DNA of 64,000 bases from CAZAYP01 sp964489425 [NCBI: uncultured Verrucomicrobiota bacterium] (GCA_964489425.1 CAZAYP010000019.1:11957-75956), one strand, 5' to 3'; positions 27,361-36,337 are shown, numbered from the stretch's first letter. Translations and numbers: made by a program. The notes: generated by a model from the sequence alone, not told the origin.

Positions 27361-28202
27361 GCAGCCTTCCTTTCTCCGCGGCGGGCGGACCACCAGCGCC
27401 AGGCCATGGCCGGCAGCGCCAAACGGGTTCCGCGCACCTGGACTATCGCTCCGGGCGCCCCGAGGAACCCGCGCCAGGCCGCAGCCGGGTCTCCGTCCGC
27501 ACCCTCCATGGGGACCAGCAGGCCATACGATCCGGGCAACCGCTCCTCGCCTGCGCGCGGCAGCGGATCGCTGCCGGCCAGGATCTTGCAGCCCCTGGCG
27601 CGGGCCAGGCCGAAGAGGCGCGGCTCCGGCCAGCCGCGCGGCCGGCTGATGGAGTCGCACAGGGCCAGGCGGTTGCCGGTGGCGGCTTCCAACAGGCCCC
27701 GCAGGATCTGGCCCCGCAGGCCCACCCATTTGCCCGGCGCCCAGCCGATCACCGGCAGGCCGCCCGCGGTGTGCACACGGTCCAGCACCTCGCGGATGGT
27801 CAGGCCGTCGGGAATATCCAGGTCGTACCCCGGCGTGAGCACTTCGAGCCGCTCGCGCGTGTTCACTTGGCGGCCCGGGAACAAATCCAGCGGCTCCGCG
27901 TTGGGCAGCGCGATCCGCACGGCCGCCCCCGCGGCCAGGGGGGTGGCCGTGAGGCCGGCGGGCAGGCGGAGCCGGCCCGCGGCCAGGTCCCGGAACCAGG
28001 TTTGGCCGGCGCGCTCCGCCAGGCCCAGCCCCAACGCCGCGGGCCGGGACCCATCCGCGGCCGGCGCCCAGTGATGGAAGTTGGCCAGCGCGGCGACAAA
28101 ATAGCGGGCAAGATCGTATCCCTCGTATAAGTGCACATGCGCGTCGATGGCCAGCCACCCGCAAGGCGGGGCGTTTCCTGATTCCTTTTTATTTTCGCCC
28201 AT
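27357..28202 (-). CDS. Predicted metal-dependent hydrolase (PHP/amidohydrolase-like)
   Basis: 281 residues from the ATG at 28202. The frame extends further upstream, but that part runs through the divergent gene and looks non-coding. The N-terminus has WLAIDAHVHLYEGYD, the HxH metal-binding start of PHP and amidohydrolase barrels. Later segments GLPVIGWAPGKW and KILAGSDPLPRAGEE fit barrel strands with a metal-ligand Asp. There is no export signal. It is the first gene of an overlapping pair with the hypothetical at 26239 and is divergent from the glycosyltransferase at 28273. The substrate cannot be inferred. Confidence 0.6.
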   Translation of the reverse strand: MGENKKESGNAPPCGWLAIDAHVHLYEGYDLARYFVAALANFHHWAPAADGSRPAALGLGLAERAGQTWFRDLAAGRLRLPAGLTATPLAAGAAVRIALPNAEPLDLFPGRQVNTRERLEVLTPGYDLDIPDGLTIREVLDRVHTAGGLPVIGWAPGKWVGLRGQILRGLLEAATGNRLALCDSISRPRGWPEPRLFGLARARGCKILAGSDPLPRAGEERLPGSYGLLVPMEGADGDPAAAWRGFLGAPGAIVQVRGTRLALPAMAWRWWSARRGERKAA

Positions 28203-28272
28203 CGTACTATGACCGTGTTCGTTGCCTGCCAGTGTAAGGCATCCGGCGGGCCGTGGGAATGCTAAAACAACG

Positions 28273-29451
28273 ATGAAAATATTGATGCTGGCGCCCCAGC
28301 CGTTTTTCGAGGAGCGCGGCACGCCGATCGCGGTGCGCTGGGCGGCGGAGACCCTGGCGGCGGGCGGACACGCGGTGGACCTGCTCACGTTCCACTGCGG
28401 TGCCGACGTGGCCATTCCCGGCGTGCGCCACCTCCGCGCGTGGGGCCCGCGGCGGTGGACCACGCTGCCCATTTCGTTCTCGCTGCGCAAGCTGGCCTGC
28501 GACGTGTTCCTGGCCTGGCGCGCAGGAGGCCTGGCGCGGCGCGGCGGCTATGATGTCATCCACGCCGTGGAGGAGGCGGTGTTCCCGGCCCTGTGGCTGC
28601 GGCGGCGGGCCCGCGCCCGGCTGGTGTATGACATGGACTCGTCCATGGCCGAGCAGTTGCAGGAAAAATGGGCATGGCTGCGGCCGGCCGGCGTGTTGCT
28701 GGAGTGGTTTGAACGCCGCGCCTGCCGCGGGGCGGACCTGGTCCTGCCGGTCTGCGAGCGCCTGGCGGTCAAGGCGCGGCGGTTGGCGCCGGGCGCATGC
28801 GTCACCGTGCTGGCGGACATGGCCATGGAGGACACGCCCGGCCCCGCGCCGGCGGAAGACCTGCGGTCGATGCTGGGCGCGCGCGGTTTGCTGGCGCTGT
28901 ATGTTGGCAACCTGGAGCATTACCAGGGCATCGACCTGCTGCTGGAGGCGTTGCGCCAGGTGCCGCCGGACACGGGGCTGACCCTGGCGATCATCGGCGG
29001 CCGGCCGGCGGACATGGCCGCATGCCAGGCCCGGGCCGACGCCCTGGGGCTGGCCGACCGCGTGCGGTTTCTCGGCCCGCGGCCCGTGGGGCATCTGCAG
29101 CATTACCTGCGCCAGGCCGATGTGCTGGTGTCCCCGCGCCGCAAGGGGCTCAATACGCCCATGAAAATCTATTCGTACCTGCTGGCCGGCCGGGCCATCC
29201 TCGCCACGCGGATTCCTTCCCATGAACAGGTGCTGGACGACACCTGCGCGTGCTTGTGTGCGCCGGACCCCGCGGCCCTGGCGGCGGGCTTTAAACAGTT
29301 GTTGCAAGATCCGGACCGGCGGCTACTATGGGGCCGTAACGCGGCGGCCCGCGCCCGGCTGAAGCATGGCCGGTCGGCATACCGGGAGACCCTGTTGGGG
29401 GCCTATGCCGGCTTGCGCCGGGCGGCCTGTGGGAACCATGAACCAGCTTGA
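28273..29451 (+). CDS. GT4-family glycosyltransferase
   Basis: 392 residues from the ATG at 28273. The N-terminal Rossmann half opens with MKILMLAPQPFFEERGTPIAVR, a pattern of GT4 (GT-B) transferases with a glycine loop for the acceptor side. The C-terminal half has LYVGNLEHYQGIDLLLEAL, RVRFLGPRPVGHL and SPRRKGLNTPMKIYSYLLAGR, the nucleotide-sugar-binding region. It probably adds a sugar to an envelope glycan or lipid. No transmembrane segment is present. The next gene, the diguanylate cyclase, starts 14 bases inside its 3' end, so the two are translationally coupled. Confidence 0.88.
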   Translation: MKILMLAPQPFFEERGTPIAVRWAAETLAAGGHAVDLLTFHCGADVAIPGVRHLRAWGPRRWTTLPISFSLRKLACDVFLAWRAGGLARRGGYDVIHAVEEAVFPALWLRRRARARLVYDMDSSMAEQLQEKWAWLRPAGVLLEWFERRACRGADLVLPVCERLAVKARRLAPGACVTVLADMAMEDTPGPAPAEDLRSMLGARGLLALYVGNLEHYQGIDLLLEALRQVPPDTGLTLAIIGGRPADMAACQARADALGLADRVRFLGPRPVGHLQHYLRQADVLVSPRRKGLNTPMKIYSYLLAGRAILATRIPSHEQVLDDTCACLCAPDPAALAAGFKQLLQDPDRRLLWGRNAAARARLKHGRSAYRETLLGAYAGLRRAACGNHEPA

Positions 29452-30394
29452 GCACAACGATCCGGCGCCCGCCTCCCCCTGGGAGGCGCGGTTCCATGCG
29501 GTCTTCGATAACTCGCCGGACGTGCTGATGATCCTCGACAGCGAGACGCGCGAGATCATGGCCGTCAACCAGACCGTCACGCGCCTGCTGGGGTACCCGG
29601 TGGCCGACCTGTTGCACCAGCCCTACACCCGGGTGCTGGCCGAAGACACCGACAAGATGTCCGAAATCGCCGGGTGGATCATGGATGACGACCGGATCCG
29701 CCGCCAGAACATCCTGCGCGCCAAGGGTGGCGTGTGCGTGATGGACATGAGCGTGACCCCCATCGAGTACGACGGCCGGGACGCCCTGCTCATGTCGCTG
29801 CGCGATGTGACCGAGCGCAGCGCCCTGGAACAGCAGTTGCAGGAACTGGCCCAGATTGACAGCCTCACCGGCGCCTTCAACCGGCGCTACTTCATGATCC
29901 TCCTCGACCGGCAGTTCGCCGTGCACAAGCGCTATCGCCGGCCCCTGTCCGTGGCGACGCTGGACCTCGACCATTTCAAAGAAGTCAACGACACGTTCGG
30001 CCACCAGGTCGGCGACGAGGTCCTGCGCCAGGTGGCCCGCACCTGCCGCGAATACCTGCGGGAGGCCGACATCTTCGGCCGGGTGGGCGGCGAGGAGTTC
30101 GGCTTGCTCCTGCCCGAAACCGATTGCTGGGGCGCCGTGACCATTTCGGATCGCTTGCGGCGAATCGTGAGCGAGCTGCGCATTCCGGCCGGGGACCAGT
30201 TTGTGGCGCCCGCGGTCAGCATCGGGGTCGCCGAGTGCACCTCCACGGTGGATACCCCCGCCACGCTCTGGAAGTGGGCCGACCTGGGCCTGTACGAGGC
30301 CAAGCGGCGCGGCCGTAACCAGGTGCAGCTCTATGGCCTGCCGGAAGGCGTGACCGCGCCGACCCCGCCCGCTGCGCAAGGCGGCCCGGGATGA
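29438..30394 (+). CDS. PAS-GGDEF diguanylate cyclase
   Basis: 318 residues from the ATG at 29438. The PAS sensor (~20-130) begins FHAVFDNSPDVLMILD and is followed by a GGDEF domain. The active-site loop is GGEEF (about residues 217-221), a functional variant, and an RxxD inhibitory site (READ) lies five residues before it, so product inhibition by c-di-GMP is expected. The family makes c-di-GMP from two GTP. It has no membrane segment, so the PAS senses a cytosolic cue. It overlaps the glycosyltransferase by 14 bases and glpD by four. Confidence 0.93.
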   Translation: MNQLEHNDPAPASPWEARFHAVFDNSPDVLMILDSETREIMAVNQTVTRLLGYPVADLLHQPYTRVLAEDTDKMSEIAGWIMDDDRIRRQNILRAKGGVCVMDMSVTPIEYDGRDALLMSLRDVTERSALEQQLQELAQIDSLTGAFNRRYFMILLDRQFAVHKRYRRPLSVATLDLDHFKEVNDTFGHQVGDEVLRQVARTCREYLREADIFGRVGGEEFGLLLPETDCWGAVTISDRLRRIVSELRIPAGDQFVAPAVSIGVAECTSTVDTPATLWKWADLGLYEAKRRGRNQVQLYGLPEGVTAPTPPAAQGGPG

Positions 30395-32073
30395 GCACCC
30401 GCCTCCGCGAGATGGAATCGGCGCCGCTGGACATGATTGTCGTGGGCGGCGGGATCTACGGCGCGACCTTGGCGTGGGCGGCCACGCGCCGCGGCTGGCG
30501 CGTGGCGCTGGTGGAAAAAGCGGATTTCGGCGGCGGGGCCTCGGCCAACAGCCTGAAGATCCTGCACGGCGGGTTGCGTTACCTGCAGCAACTGGACCTG
30601 CCGCGCATGCGCGAGTCGATCCGCGCGCGCCGCCGGGGAATGGCCCTGCAGCCGCACCTGGCCCGGCCCGCGCCCTTCCTGCTCCCCACGGGGGGGCTGG
30701 GCCTGCGCCATCCCGCCGTGCTGTGGGCCGCCTTGAAGATGAACGACACCATCAGCTGGGACCGCAACTTCGAGGTTCCGCCCGGGGGCCGCATTCCTGC
30801 CGGCCGGATCCTGTCGGCGTGCGCCGTGCGCGACCTGGGCCTGGACTGGCAGGGCCTGGGCACCGGTGCCGCCTTGTGGTACGACGGCATGGTGGCCAAC
30901 ACCGAACGGTTCACCCTGCATTTCCTGCTCTCGGCCGCGGAAGGCGGGGCCATGGTGGCCAACTACGTGGCCGCGGTAAAAATCATGACCCACGCGGGCG
31001 AGGTGGTCGGGCTGCGCGTGCGCCATGCCATGACCGGCGCCGAAGGCGAGTTGCGCGCCCCGCTGGTGGTCAATACGGCCGGCGCCTGGCTGGACCAGGT
31101 GGCGGTGGATCACCCCATGCCCGCACCGCCGGATCGCGCCTGGGTGCGCGCCTTCAACGTGGTGATCACGCGCCGGCTGTTCGGCGAGTACGGCGTGGGC
31201 CTCGAGGCCGTGACCGAGTTCAAGGATGAACAGGCGGTGGTCCGCCGCGGCAAGCGCAACTATTTCATTGGGCCCTGGCGCGCGGGCAGCCTGCTGGGGA
31301 CGATCTACAAGCCCTACGCCGCCGCCCCGGACCAGGCCGCGCTGGATCCCGCCGAGATCCAGGACTTCCTGGACGACATCAACCGCATCTATCCGCCGGC
31401 CCAGGTGACCATGGCCGAGGTGGCCTTTGCGCATGTCGGCATTCTCCCGGCGGCCGGCCCGCGCGGCGTCCGCGCCGTGGACCCGGCCAAGGACACCGCG
31501 ATTTACGATTACGAGAAGATCGCCGGCCTCAAGGGCTACCTGGCGGTCAAGAGCGTCAAGTACACCACGGCCATCGAGGTCGCCGAGCGCCTCGTGCGCC
31601 AGGCCGCGCGCCGGATCAACAAGCCGGTGACGCCCGACCTGCCGGAACAGGTGTATGGCGGCGAACACCCCATGCGCGGCGAGGATGTTGGCGACTACTG
31701 CCGCGAGCAGGGCCTGCTCCTGGCGCCTGATATCCGCGCCGGCCTGTCCCAGCAGTACGGGTGCCGCTTCGACGAGGTGCTGGCCGCCGGGTCCCGCCAG
31801 GGCGGCTGGCTGGAGCGCATCGCTCCCGGCTGCCCGGTGATCAAGGCGGAGATCCTGCATGCGGTTCACAAGGAATATGCCTGCCGGTTGGCCGACGTCA
31901 TCCTGCGGCGCACCGAACTCGGGTCGGCCGGGTACCCGGGCGACCTGGTGCTGAAAACCTGTGCCGGGCTCATGGCCGTGGCGCTCAAGTGGTCTCCCGA
32001 GCGCCAGGCTGAGGAGGTGCGCGCCGTGCAGGACCACTACCGCCGCCTGGGCGTGGGGCACACCCTGCCATGA
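30391..32073 (+). CDS. glpD: FAD-dependent glycerol-3-phosphate dehydrogenase
   Basis: 560 residues. The FAD-binding motif MIVVGGGIYGATLAWAATR lies near the N-terminus, followed by the GlpD signature ASANSLKILHGGLRYL. The C-terminal helical domain (from ~400) is of the DAO_C type. The enzyme oxidizes glycerol-3-phosphate to dihydroxyacetone phosphate and passes electrons to quinone at the inner membrane. There is no glpF or glpK nearby; instead it overlaps the diguanylate cyclase and a small exported protein by four bases each. The G3P could come from phospholipid turnover. The length fits GlpD. Confidence 0.9.
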   Translation: MSTRLREMESAPLDMIVVGGGIYGATLAWAATRRGWRVALVEKADFGGGASANSLKILHGGLRYLQQLDLPRMRESIRARRRGMALQPHLARPAPFLLPTGGLGLRHPAVLWAALKMNDTISWDRNFEVPPGGRIPAGRILSACAVRDLGLDWQGLGTGAALWYDGMVANTERFTLHFLLSAAEGGAMVANYVAAVKIMTHAGEVVGLRVRHAMTGAEGELRAPLVVNTAGAWLDQVAVDHPMPAPPDRAWVRAFNVVITRRLFGEYGVGLEAVTEFKDEQAVVRRGKRNYFIGPWRAGSLLGTIYKPYAAAPDQAALDPAEIQDFLDDINRIYPPAQVTMAEVAFAHVGILPAAGPRGVRAVDPAKDTAIYDYEKIAGLKGYLAVKSVKYTTAIEVAERLVRQAARRINKPVTPDLPEQVYGGEHPMRGEDVGDYCREQGLLLAPDIRAGLSQQYGCRFDEVLAAGSRQGGWLERIAPGCPVIKAEILHAVHKEYACRLADVILRRTELGSAGYPGDLVLKTCAGLMAVALKWSPERQAEEVRAVQDHYRRLGVGHTLP

Positions 32074-32570
32074 CCTGGGTATGGCGGGTGCTGGCCGCCG
32101 GATGGCTGCTGTGGGCAAGCCTGCCGCTGCCGGCCGCCTGCGCGGCCAGCCTCAAGATTTATCCTGGCGTGGAACCGCCGGACCCGCGCCTGGGATTCGG
32201 GTGGGGCGCGGCGGAAACCCTGCGCGGCCGCCCGCTGCGCTGGATCAACCACCTGGAAGCCGAGGTGTGGTTTGATGCGGTTGCTTCGCGCGACCTGGCC
32301 CTGGCCGTGCTGGCCATGCCCATGACCCCCACGGACGAGCAGCAAATCGTGGCGGTCCTCGTGAACGGCCGATTCGTCACCGAGTGGCGGTGCCCCCTGG
32401 GCGACACGTGGGGCCGCAAGTACGCCGCCCGGATCCCCGCGCGCTACCTGCGGGACGGGCGCAACCGGCTGGTCCTGCGCATGGGGTTCCGGCGCGCGCG
32501 TACCGACGATCCTGACGCGGACGACGTCGCCCTGGCCGTGGCCAAGATCATCCTGGCGCCGGTGCGCTGA
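32070..32570 (+). CDS. Small exported protein of unknown function
   Basis: 166 residues with a signal peptide (VLAAGWLLWASLPLPAACA). The mature part looks like a single beta-sandwich: alternating hydrophobic strands include AEVWFDAVA, IVAVLVNGRFV and NRLVLRMGF. It has a single cysteine in the mature part. The start overlaps glpD by four bases, so it is the last gene of the glycosyltransferase-GGDEF-glpD unit. I do not recognise the family. Confidence 0.7.
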   Translation: MTWVWRVLAAGWLLWASLPLPAACAASLKIYPGVEPPDPRLGFGWGAAETLRGRPLRWINHLEAEVWFDAVASRDLALAVLAMPMTPTDEQQIVAVLVNGRFVTEWRCPLGDTWGRKYAARIPARYLRDGRNRLVLRMGFRRARTDDPDADDVALAVAKIILAPVR

Positions 32571-32642
32571 GGCTTGGGCCGGCCGCCGATTCCCCCCAGC
32601 CGCCTATTGTCAAGACCGGGGCAAACCCGCTAGTATCCCGCC

Positions 32643-33497
32643 ATGGAGCAAGAGGCGATCCGGGAATTGGCGATCATCGCCGGCAAGGGCGTGTACCCCG
32701 TGCAGTTGGCCGAGTCCGCGCGGCAGCAGGGCGTGCGGCGGATCGTGGCCGTGGCCTTCCGCGGCGAGACCCGCCGCGACCTGGCCCGGCGGGTGGACGA
32801 AATCCGCTGGCTCTACATCGGCCAGTTGGCCGCGCTGGTCGAAGCCCTGCGCGCCACCGGCGTCCGCCACGCGGTCATGGCCGGCCAGATCACTCCCACC
32901 CACCTGTTCAACGTGCGGCCCGACCGCGCGATGTTCGACCTGCTACGCCGCCTGCCGGTGCGCAACGCGGAAACCATCTTTGGCGCCGTGGGCGAAACCC
33001 TGCGCGGCATCGGCGTGGAACTGCTGCCGGCTCACCAGTTCATGGCGGCCGCCATGCCCGCGCCCGGCGTGCTCACGCGGCGCGCGCCCACCGAACAGGA
33101 GCAGGCTGATATCCGGCTCGGCCTGCGCGTCGCGGATGCCACCAGCGGCCTGGATATCGGGCAGACGGTGGTCATCAAGGATGGGGTCGTCCTGGCCGTG
33201 GAAGCTTTCGAGGGCACGGACGAGGCCATCCGCCGCGCCGGCCGGCTCGCCGGGCCGGGCGCCGTGGTCGTCAAGATTGCCAAGCAGCGGCACGACATGC
33301 GGTTCGATATCCCGGTGGTGGGCCAGCGCACCATCAAGACCATGCGCCGGGCCCGGGCCGGCGTGCTGGCCCTGGAGGCCGGCCGCACGATCCTGCTGGA
33401 TAAAGAAGCCGTGGTGGCCGTGGCAGATCGGCGGGGGATCTGCCTGGTGGCCGTGGCCAGGGAGGCACAGGGAAACCATGGAACATCCGGTCGTTAA
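32643..33497 (+). CDS. lpxI: UDP-2,3-diacylglucosamine pyrophosphatase LpxI
   Basis: 284 residues matching the LpxI (DUF1009) family: N-terminal IRELAIIAGKGVYPVQLAESA and C-terminal domain motifs DATSGLDIGQTVVIKDG, VAVEAFEGTDEAI and KQRHDMRFDIPVVG. LpxI cleaves UDP-2,3-diacylglucosamine to lipid X, the same step done by LpxH in Proteobacteria. It acts on the cytoplasmic membrane face. It leads an lpxI / Gfo-Idh-MocA / lpxB unit, and its 3' end overlaps the next gene by 20 bases. No lpxH is seen here. A 72-base gap separates it from the gene at 32070. Confidence 0.95.
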   Translation: MEQEAIRELAIIAGKGVYPVQLAESARQQGVRRIVAVAFRGETRRDLARRVDEIRWLYIGQLAALVEALRATGVRHAVMAGQITPTHLFNVRPDRAMFDLLRRLPVRNAETIFGAVGETLRGIGVELLPAHQFMAAAMPAPGVLTRRAPTEQEQADIRLGLRVADATSGLDIGQTVVIKDGVVLAVEAFEGTDEAIRRAGRLAGPGAVVVKIAKQRHDMRFDIPVVGQRTIKTMRRARAGVLALEAGRTILLDKEAVVAVADRRGICLVAVAREAQGNHGTSGR

Positions 33498-34428
33498 CGT
33501 CGGCGTGGTCGGGGTGGGCAGCCTGGGGCAGCATCATGCGCGCATTTACGCGGGCTTGCCCGGGGTGCGCCTGGCGGGCGTGTACGACGTGGACGGCGCG
33601 CGCGCCCAGTCCATTGCCGCGCAGTACGGCACGCAGGCGTTCGCCACGCTGGGGGAACTGGCCGCGGAGATCCAGGCCGCCAGCGTTGTGGTGCCCACCA
33701 CGGACCACCGGGCGGTGGCTGGCCTGCTTCTCGAACACGGGGTGCACCTGCTGGTGGAAAAACCCATCGCCTCCAGCACGGCCGAGGCCGAGGAGCTCGT
33801 GGCGCTGGCCCAGGCCCGCAAGCTGATCCTGCAGGTCGGCCACGTGGAGCGCTTCAACCCGATCCTCACTTTTTTTGAAAATCAGTCCGCGCCGCCGCGG
33901 TTCATCGAGGCCCACCGGCTCGCGCCGTACCCGCCGCCCCGCCCGGGGCTGCATCCCCGCGGCACCGAGGTGAGCGTGGTGCTGGACCTCATGATCCACG
34001 ACCTGGAGGTGATTCTGCACCTCGTGGGGCACCCGGTCCGGGACGTGCGCGCCGTGGGCGTGCCGGTGCTGAGCCCGAGCGAAGACATCGCCAATGTCCG
34101 CCTGCTGTTCGCCAACGGGTGCGTGGCCAACATCACCGCCAGCCGCATCAGCCCCGAGCGCATGCGCAAGATCCGGGTGTTCCTGCCCGACGCCTACGTG
34201 TCGCTCGACTACCAGAACCAGTGCGGCGAGATCTACCGCAAGGACCCGCGCGGTATCGTCCGCGAGCCGATTACCGTGGAGCCGGGCGAACCCCTGGCGC
34301 TCGAGCTGCAATCCTTCGCGCGCTGCGTGGCGGGCCACGCGGCGCCGCGGGTCACGGGCGAGCACGCCGCCGAGGCGCTCAAGCTCGCGGTCCGCATCGT
34401 GAACGCGCTGCGCGCGGAGCCGTCGTGA
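33478..34428 (+). CDS. Gfo/Idh/MocA-family oxidoreductase in the lipid A cluster
   Basis: 316 residues from the ATG at 33478, with GGGA-type purine-rich sequence upstream. The Rossmann motif VGVVGVGSLGQHHARIY and the EKPIA segment (LLVEKPIASSTAEAEE) are typical of NAD(P)-dependent sugar dehydrogenases. It is inserted between lpxI and lpxB and overlaps both. This gene order occurs in other lipid A clusters, where the role is uncertain; it may modify UDP-GlcNAc-type precursors, as GnnA does before an aminotransferase, but no gnnB-like gene is present. Confidence 0.85.
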   Translation: MEHPVVNVGVVGVGSLGQHHARIYAGLPGVRLAGVYDVDGARAQSIAAQYGTQAFATLGELAAEIQAASVVVPTTDHRAVAGLLLEHGVHLLVEKPIASSTAEAEELVALAQARKLILQVGHVERFNPILTFFENQSAPPRFIEAHRLAPYPPPRPGLHPRGTEVSVVLDLMIHDLEVILHLVGHPVRDVRAVGVPVLSPSEDIANVRLLFANGCVANITASRISPERMRKIRVFLPDAYVSLDYQNQCGEIYRKDPRGIVREPITVEPGEPLALELQSFARCVAGHAAPRVTGEHAAEALKLAVRIVNALRAEPS

Positions 34429-35585
34429 CCTCGCCGCCGTCGCTGCTGGTGATCGCCGGCGAGGTCTCCGGCGACATGCACGCCGCGGCGGTCGTGCGCC
34501 GGCTGCGCGAACTCCGGCCGGACCTGGACTGCTGGGGCATCGGCGGCGACCAGCTGCGCGCGGCCGGCGCGCGGCTGGCCTACGACGTCAAGGATATGGC
34601 CGTGATGGGCCTGACCGAGGTTTTGCGGCGCTACTTTTTTTTCCGCCGCGTGTTCCATGACATGCTCGGCCGCGCCGCCGCCGCGCGGCCGGACGCGGTC
34701 CTGCTGGTGGATTATCCGGGATTCAACCTGCGGTTCGCGGCCCGCGCGCATGCGCTGGGCCTGAAGGTGTATTACTACATTTGCCCCCAGGTCTGGGCCT
34801 GGCACCGCGGCCGCATCCCGCAGATCGCCCGCCAGGTGGACCGGCTGTTCACGATTTTCCCCTTCGAGCCGGCCCTGTTCGCGGGCACGGGACTGCGGGT
34901 CGATTTTGTCGGCCACCCCCTCGTGGCGGCCGCCCGGGAGGCGCAGGCCGCCCCGCCGATCGAGTTGCCATGGCCCGGCGCGCGACGGGTGGCCCTGCTG
35001 CCCGGCAGCCGGCCGCATGAAATCCGGCGCATCCTGCCGGTGATGGCGGCCGCGGCTCGCATCGTGCGTTCCCGCGCGCCGGACACGGGGTTCCTGGTGG
35101 CGGCGCCGGCGGAAGCGCAGGCCGCGCTGGCCCGGACGATTCTGGGCCCGGCGCCGGACCCGGGCCTGGCCGTGGTCGCCGGCCATACGCGGGAGATCCT
35201 GCGCCAGGCGCGCGCGGGCCTGGTGGCCTCCGGCACGGCCACCGTGGAGGCCACGCTCATGGGCTGCCCCATGGCCGTGGTGTACCGCACGGCGGCGCTC
35301 ACGTACTGGCTGGCCCGCCGGCTGGTCAAGGTCCCGCACATCGGCATGGTCAACATCGTGGCCGGCCGGGGCATCTGCCCGGAGTTCATCCAGGCGGCCG
35401 CCACCCCGCAAGCGTTGGCGGACGCCTTGCAACCGCTCTTGAGTGCCACCGGGGAATATGCCACCATGAAGCAGGAGTTGGCCCGCGTGGCCACGGCCCT
35501 GGGCGGCGCGGGCGCGGCGGAAAAGGTGGCGGCCGGCATGGCCCGGGACTTGGGCTGGTCCGCGGGATCGGCCGGCGGCGCCTGA
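34425..35585 (+). CDS. lpxB: Lipid-A-disaccharide synthase LpxB
   Basis: 386 residues starting at the GTG at 34425, which overlaps the preceding stop codon. The sequence carries the LpxB pattern: VIAGEVSGDMHAA, CWGIGGDQLRAAG, VLLVDYPGFNLRFA, ICPQVWAWHRGRIPQI, VDFVGHPLV, LLPGSRPHEIRR and VASGTATVEA. It condenses UDP-2,3-diacylglucosamine with lipid X to give the tetra-acyl disaccharide of lipid A at the inner membrane. It is the third gene of the lpxI/Gfo/lpxB unit, so the disaccharide precursors come from the adjacent LpxI. Confidence 0.96.
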   Translation: MTSPPSLLVIAGEVSGDMHAAAVVRRLRELRPDLDCWGIGGDQLRAAGARLAYDVKDMAVMGLTEVLRRYFFFRRVFHDMLGRAAAARPDAVLLVDYPGFNLRFAARAHALGLKVYYYICPQVWAWHRGRIPQIARQVDRLFTIFPFEPALFAGTGLRVDFVGHPLVAAAREAQAAPPIELPWPGARRVALLPGSRPHEIRRILPVMAAAARIVRSRAPDTGFLVAAPAEAQAALARTILGPAPDPGLAVVAGHTREILRQARAGLVASGTATVEATLMGCPMAVVYRTAALTYWLARRLVKVPHIGMVNIVAGRGICPEFIQAAATPQALADALQPLLSATGEYATMKQELARVATALGGAGAAEKVAAGMARDLGWSAGSAGGA

Positions 35586-35606
35586 CGAAAAATAAAAAGG
35601 ATGGCG

Positions 35607-36299
35607 ATGAAACTGAAATATTGGCTGGTAATCACAGGCCTGGCAGGGACGCTGGGCATGCCTGCGCCGCGAGCGGCCGCGGATGACGGCGGCCTGGCGG
35701 CCATGTCGTTCCTGCCCGCGGCCGACAAGACCGGCGGCCAGCCATTGAATAAAACCATTGCCGCGCGGCGTTCGGTTCGCGATTTCTCAACGGTCACCTT
35801 GAGCGACCGCCAGGTCGGCCAGTTGCTCTGGGCTGCCCAAGGCATCACCGAGCCCAATGCCGGCTTGCGCGCGGCCCCGTCGGCGGGGGCCATCTACCCG
35901 CTCCTGGTCTATGCCGTCACGGCCGCCGGCGTGGCGCAGTACATCCCGGAACGGCATGCGCTGCAGATGCTCAAAAGCGGCGACATCCGCGCGGAGCTGG
36001 CCTCGGCCGCGCTGGGCCAGGCTTTTGTCCTCCAAGCGCCGTTGACCATCGTCATCTCGGCGCTGCCTGAGCGCATGACCAAGAAATACGGCCGCAAGGA
36101 CGATCGGTTTATTGCCATGGAAGCCGGCCACGTGGTGGAGAACGTCCTGCTGACCGCCGTGTCCCTCGGGCTCGGCGCCGTGCCAGTGGGCGCGTTCGAC
36201 ACCCGCGCCAACAAGGTCATGGGCTGCGGGCCGAACGAAGAAGTGTTTTACATGGTCAGTGTCGGGTACGCGGCCGTGGCTGCGCCCGCGGACCATTGA
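35607..36299 (+). CDS. Exported SagB/ThcOx-like nitroreductase-fold oxidoreductase
   Basis: 230 residues from the ATG at 35607, set by AAGGA six bases upstream. The N-terminus is a signal peptide (YWLVITGLAGTLGMPAPRAAA). The mature part has the SagB-type nitroreductase features: AARRSVRDFS, LLWAAQGIT, APSAGAIYPL, MEAGHVVENVLLTAVSLGLGAV. The family uses FMN; the fold is normally cytosolic, so the signal peptide is unusual and no twin-arginine is visible. The substrate is unknown, and no RiPP precursor or cyclodehydratase gene is nearby. It follows lpxB by 21 bases on the same strand. Confidence 0.82.
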   Translation: MKLKYWLVITGLAGTLGMPAPRAAADDGGLAAMSFLPAADKTGGQPLNKTIAARRSVRDFSTVTLSDRQVGQLLWAAQGITEPNAGLRAAPSAGAIYPLLVYAVTAAGVAQYIPERHALQMLKSGDIRAELASAALGQAFVLQAPLTIVISALPERMTKKYGRKDDRFIAMEAGHVVENVLLTAVSLGLGAVPVGAFDTRANKVMGCGPNEEVFYMVSVGYAAVAAPADH

Positions 36300-36337
36300 C
36301 AAGCAACCGGGGTTGGCATACCGTGACCCCACATCCT

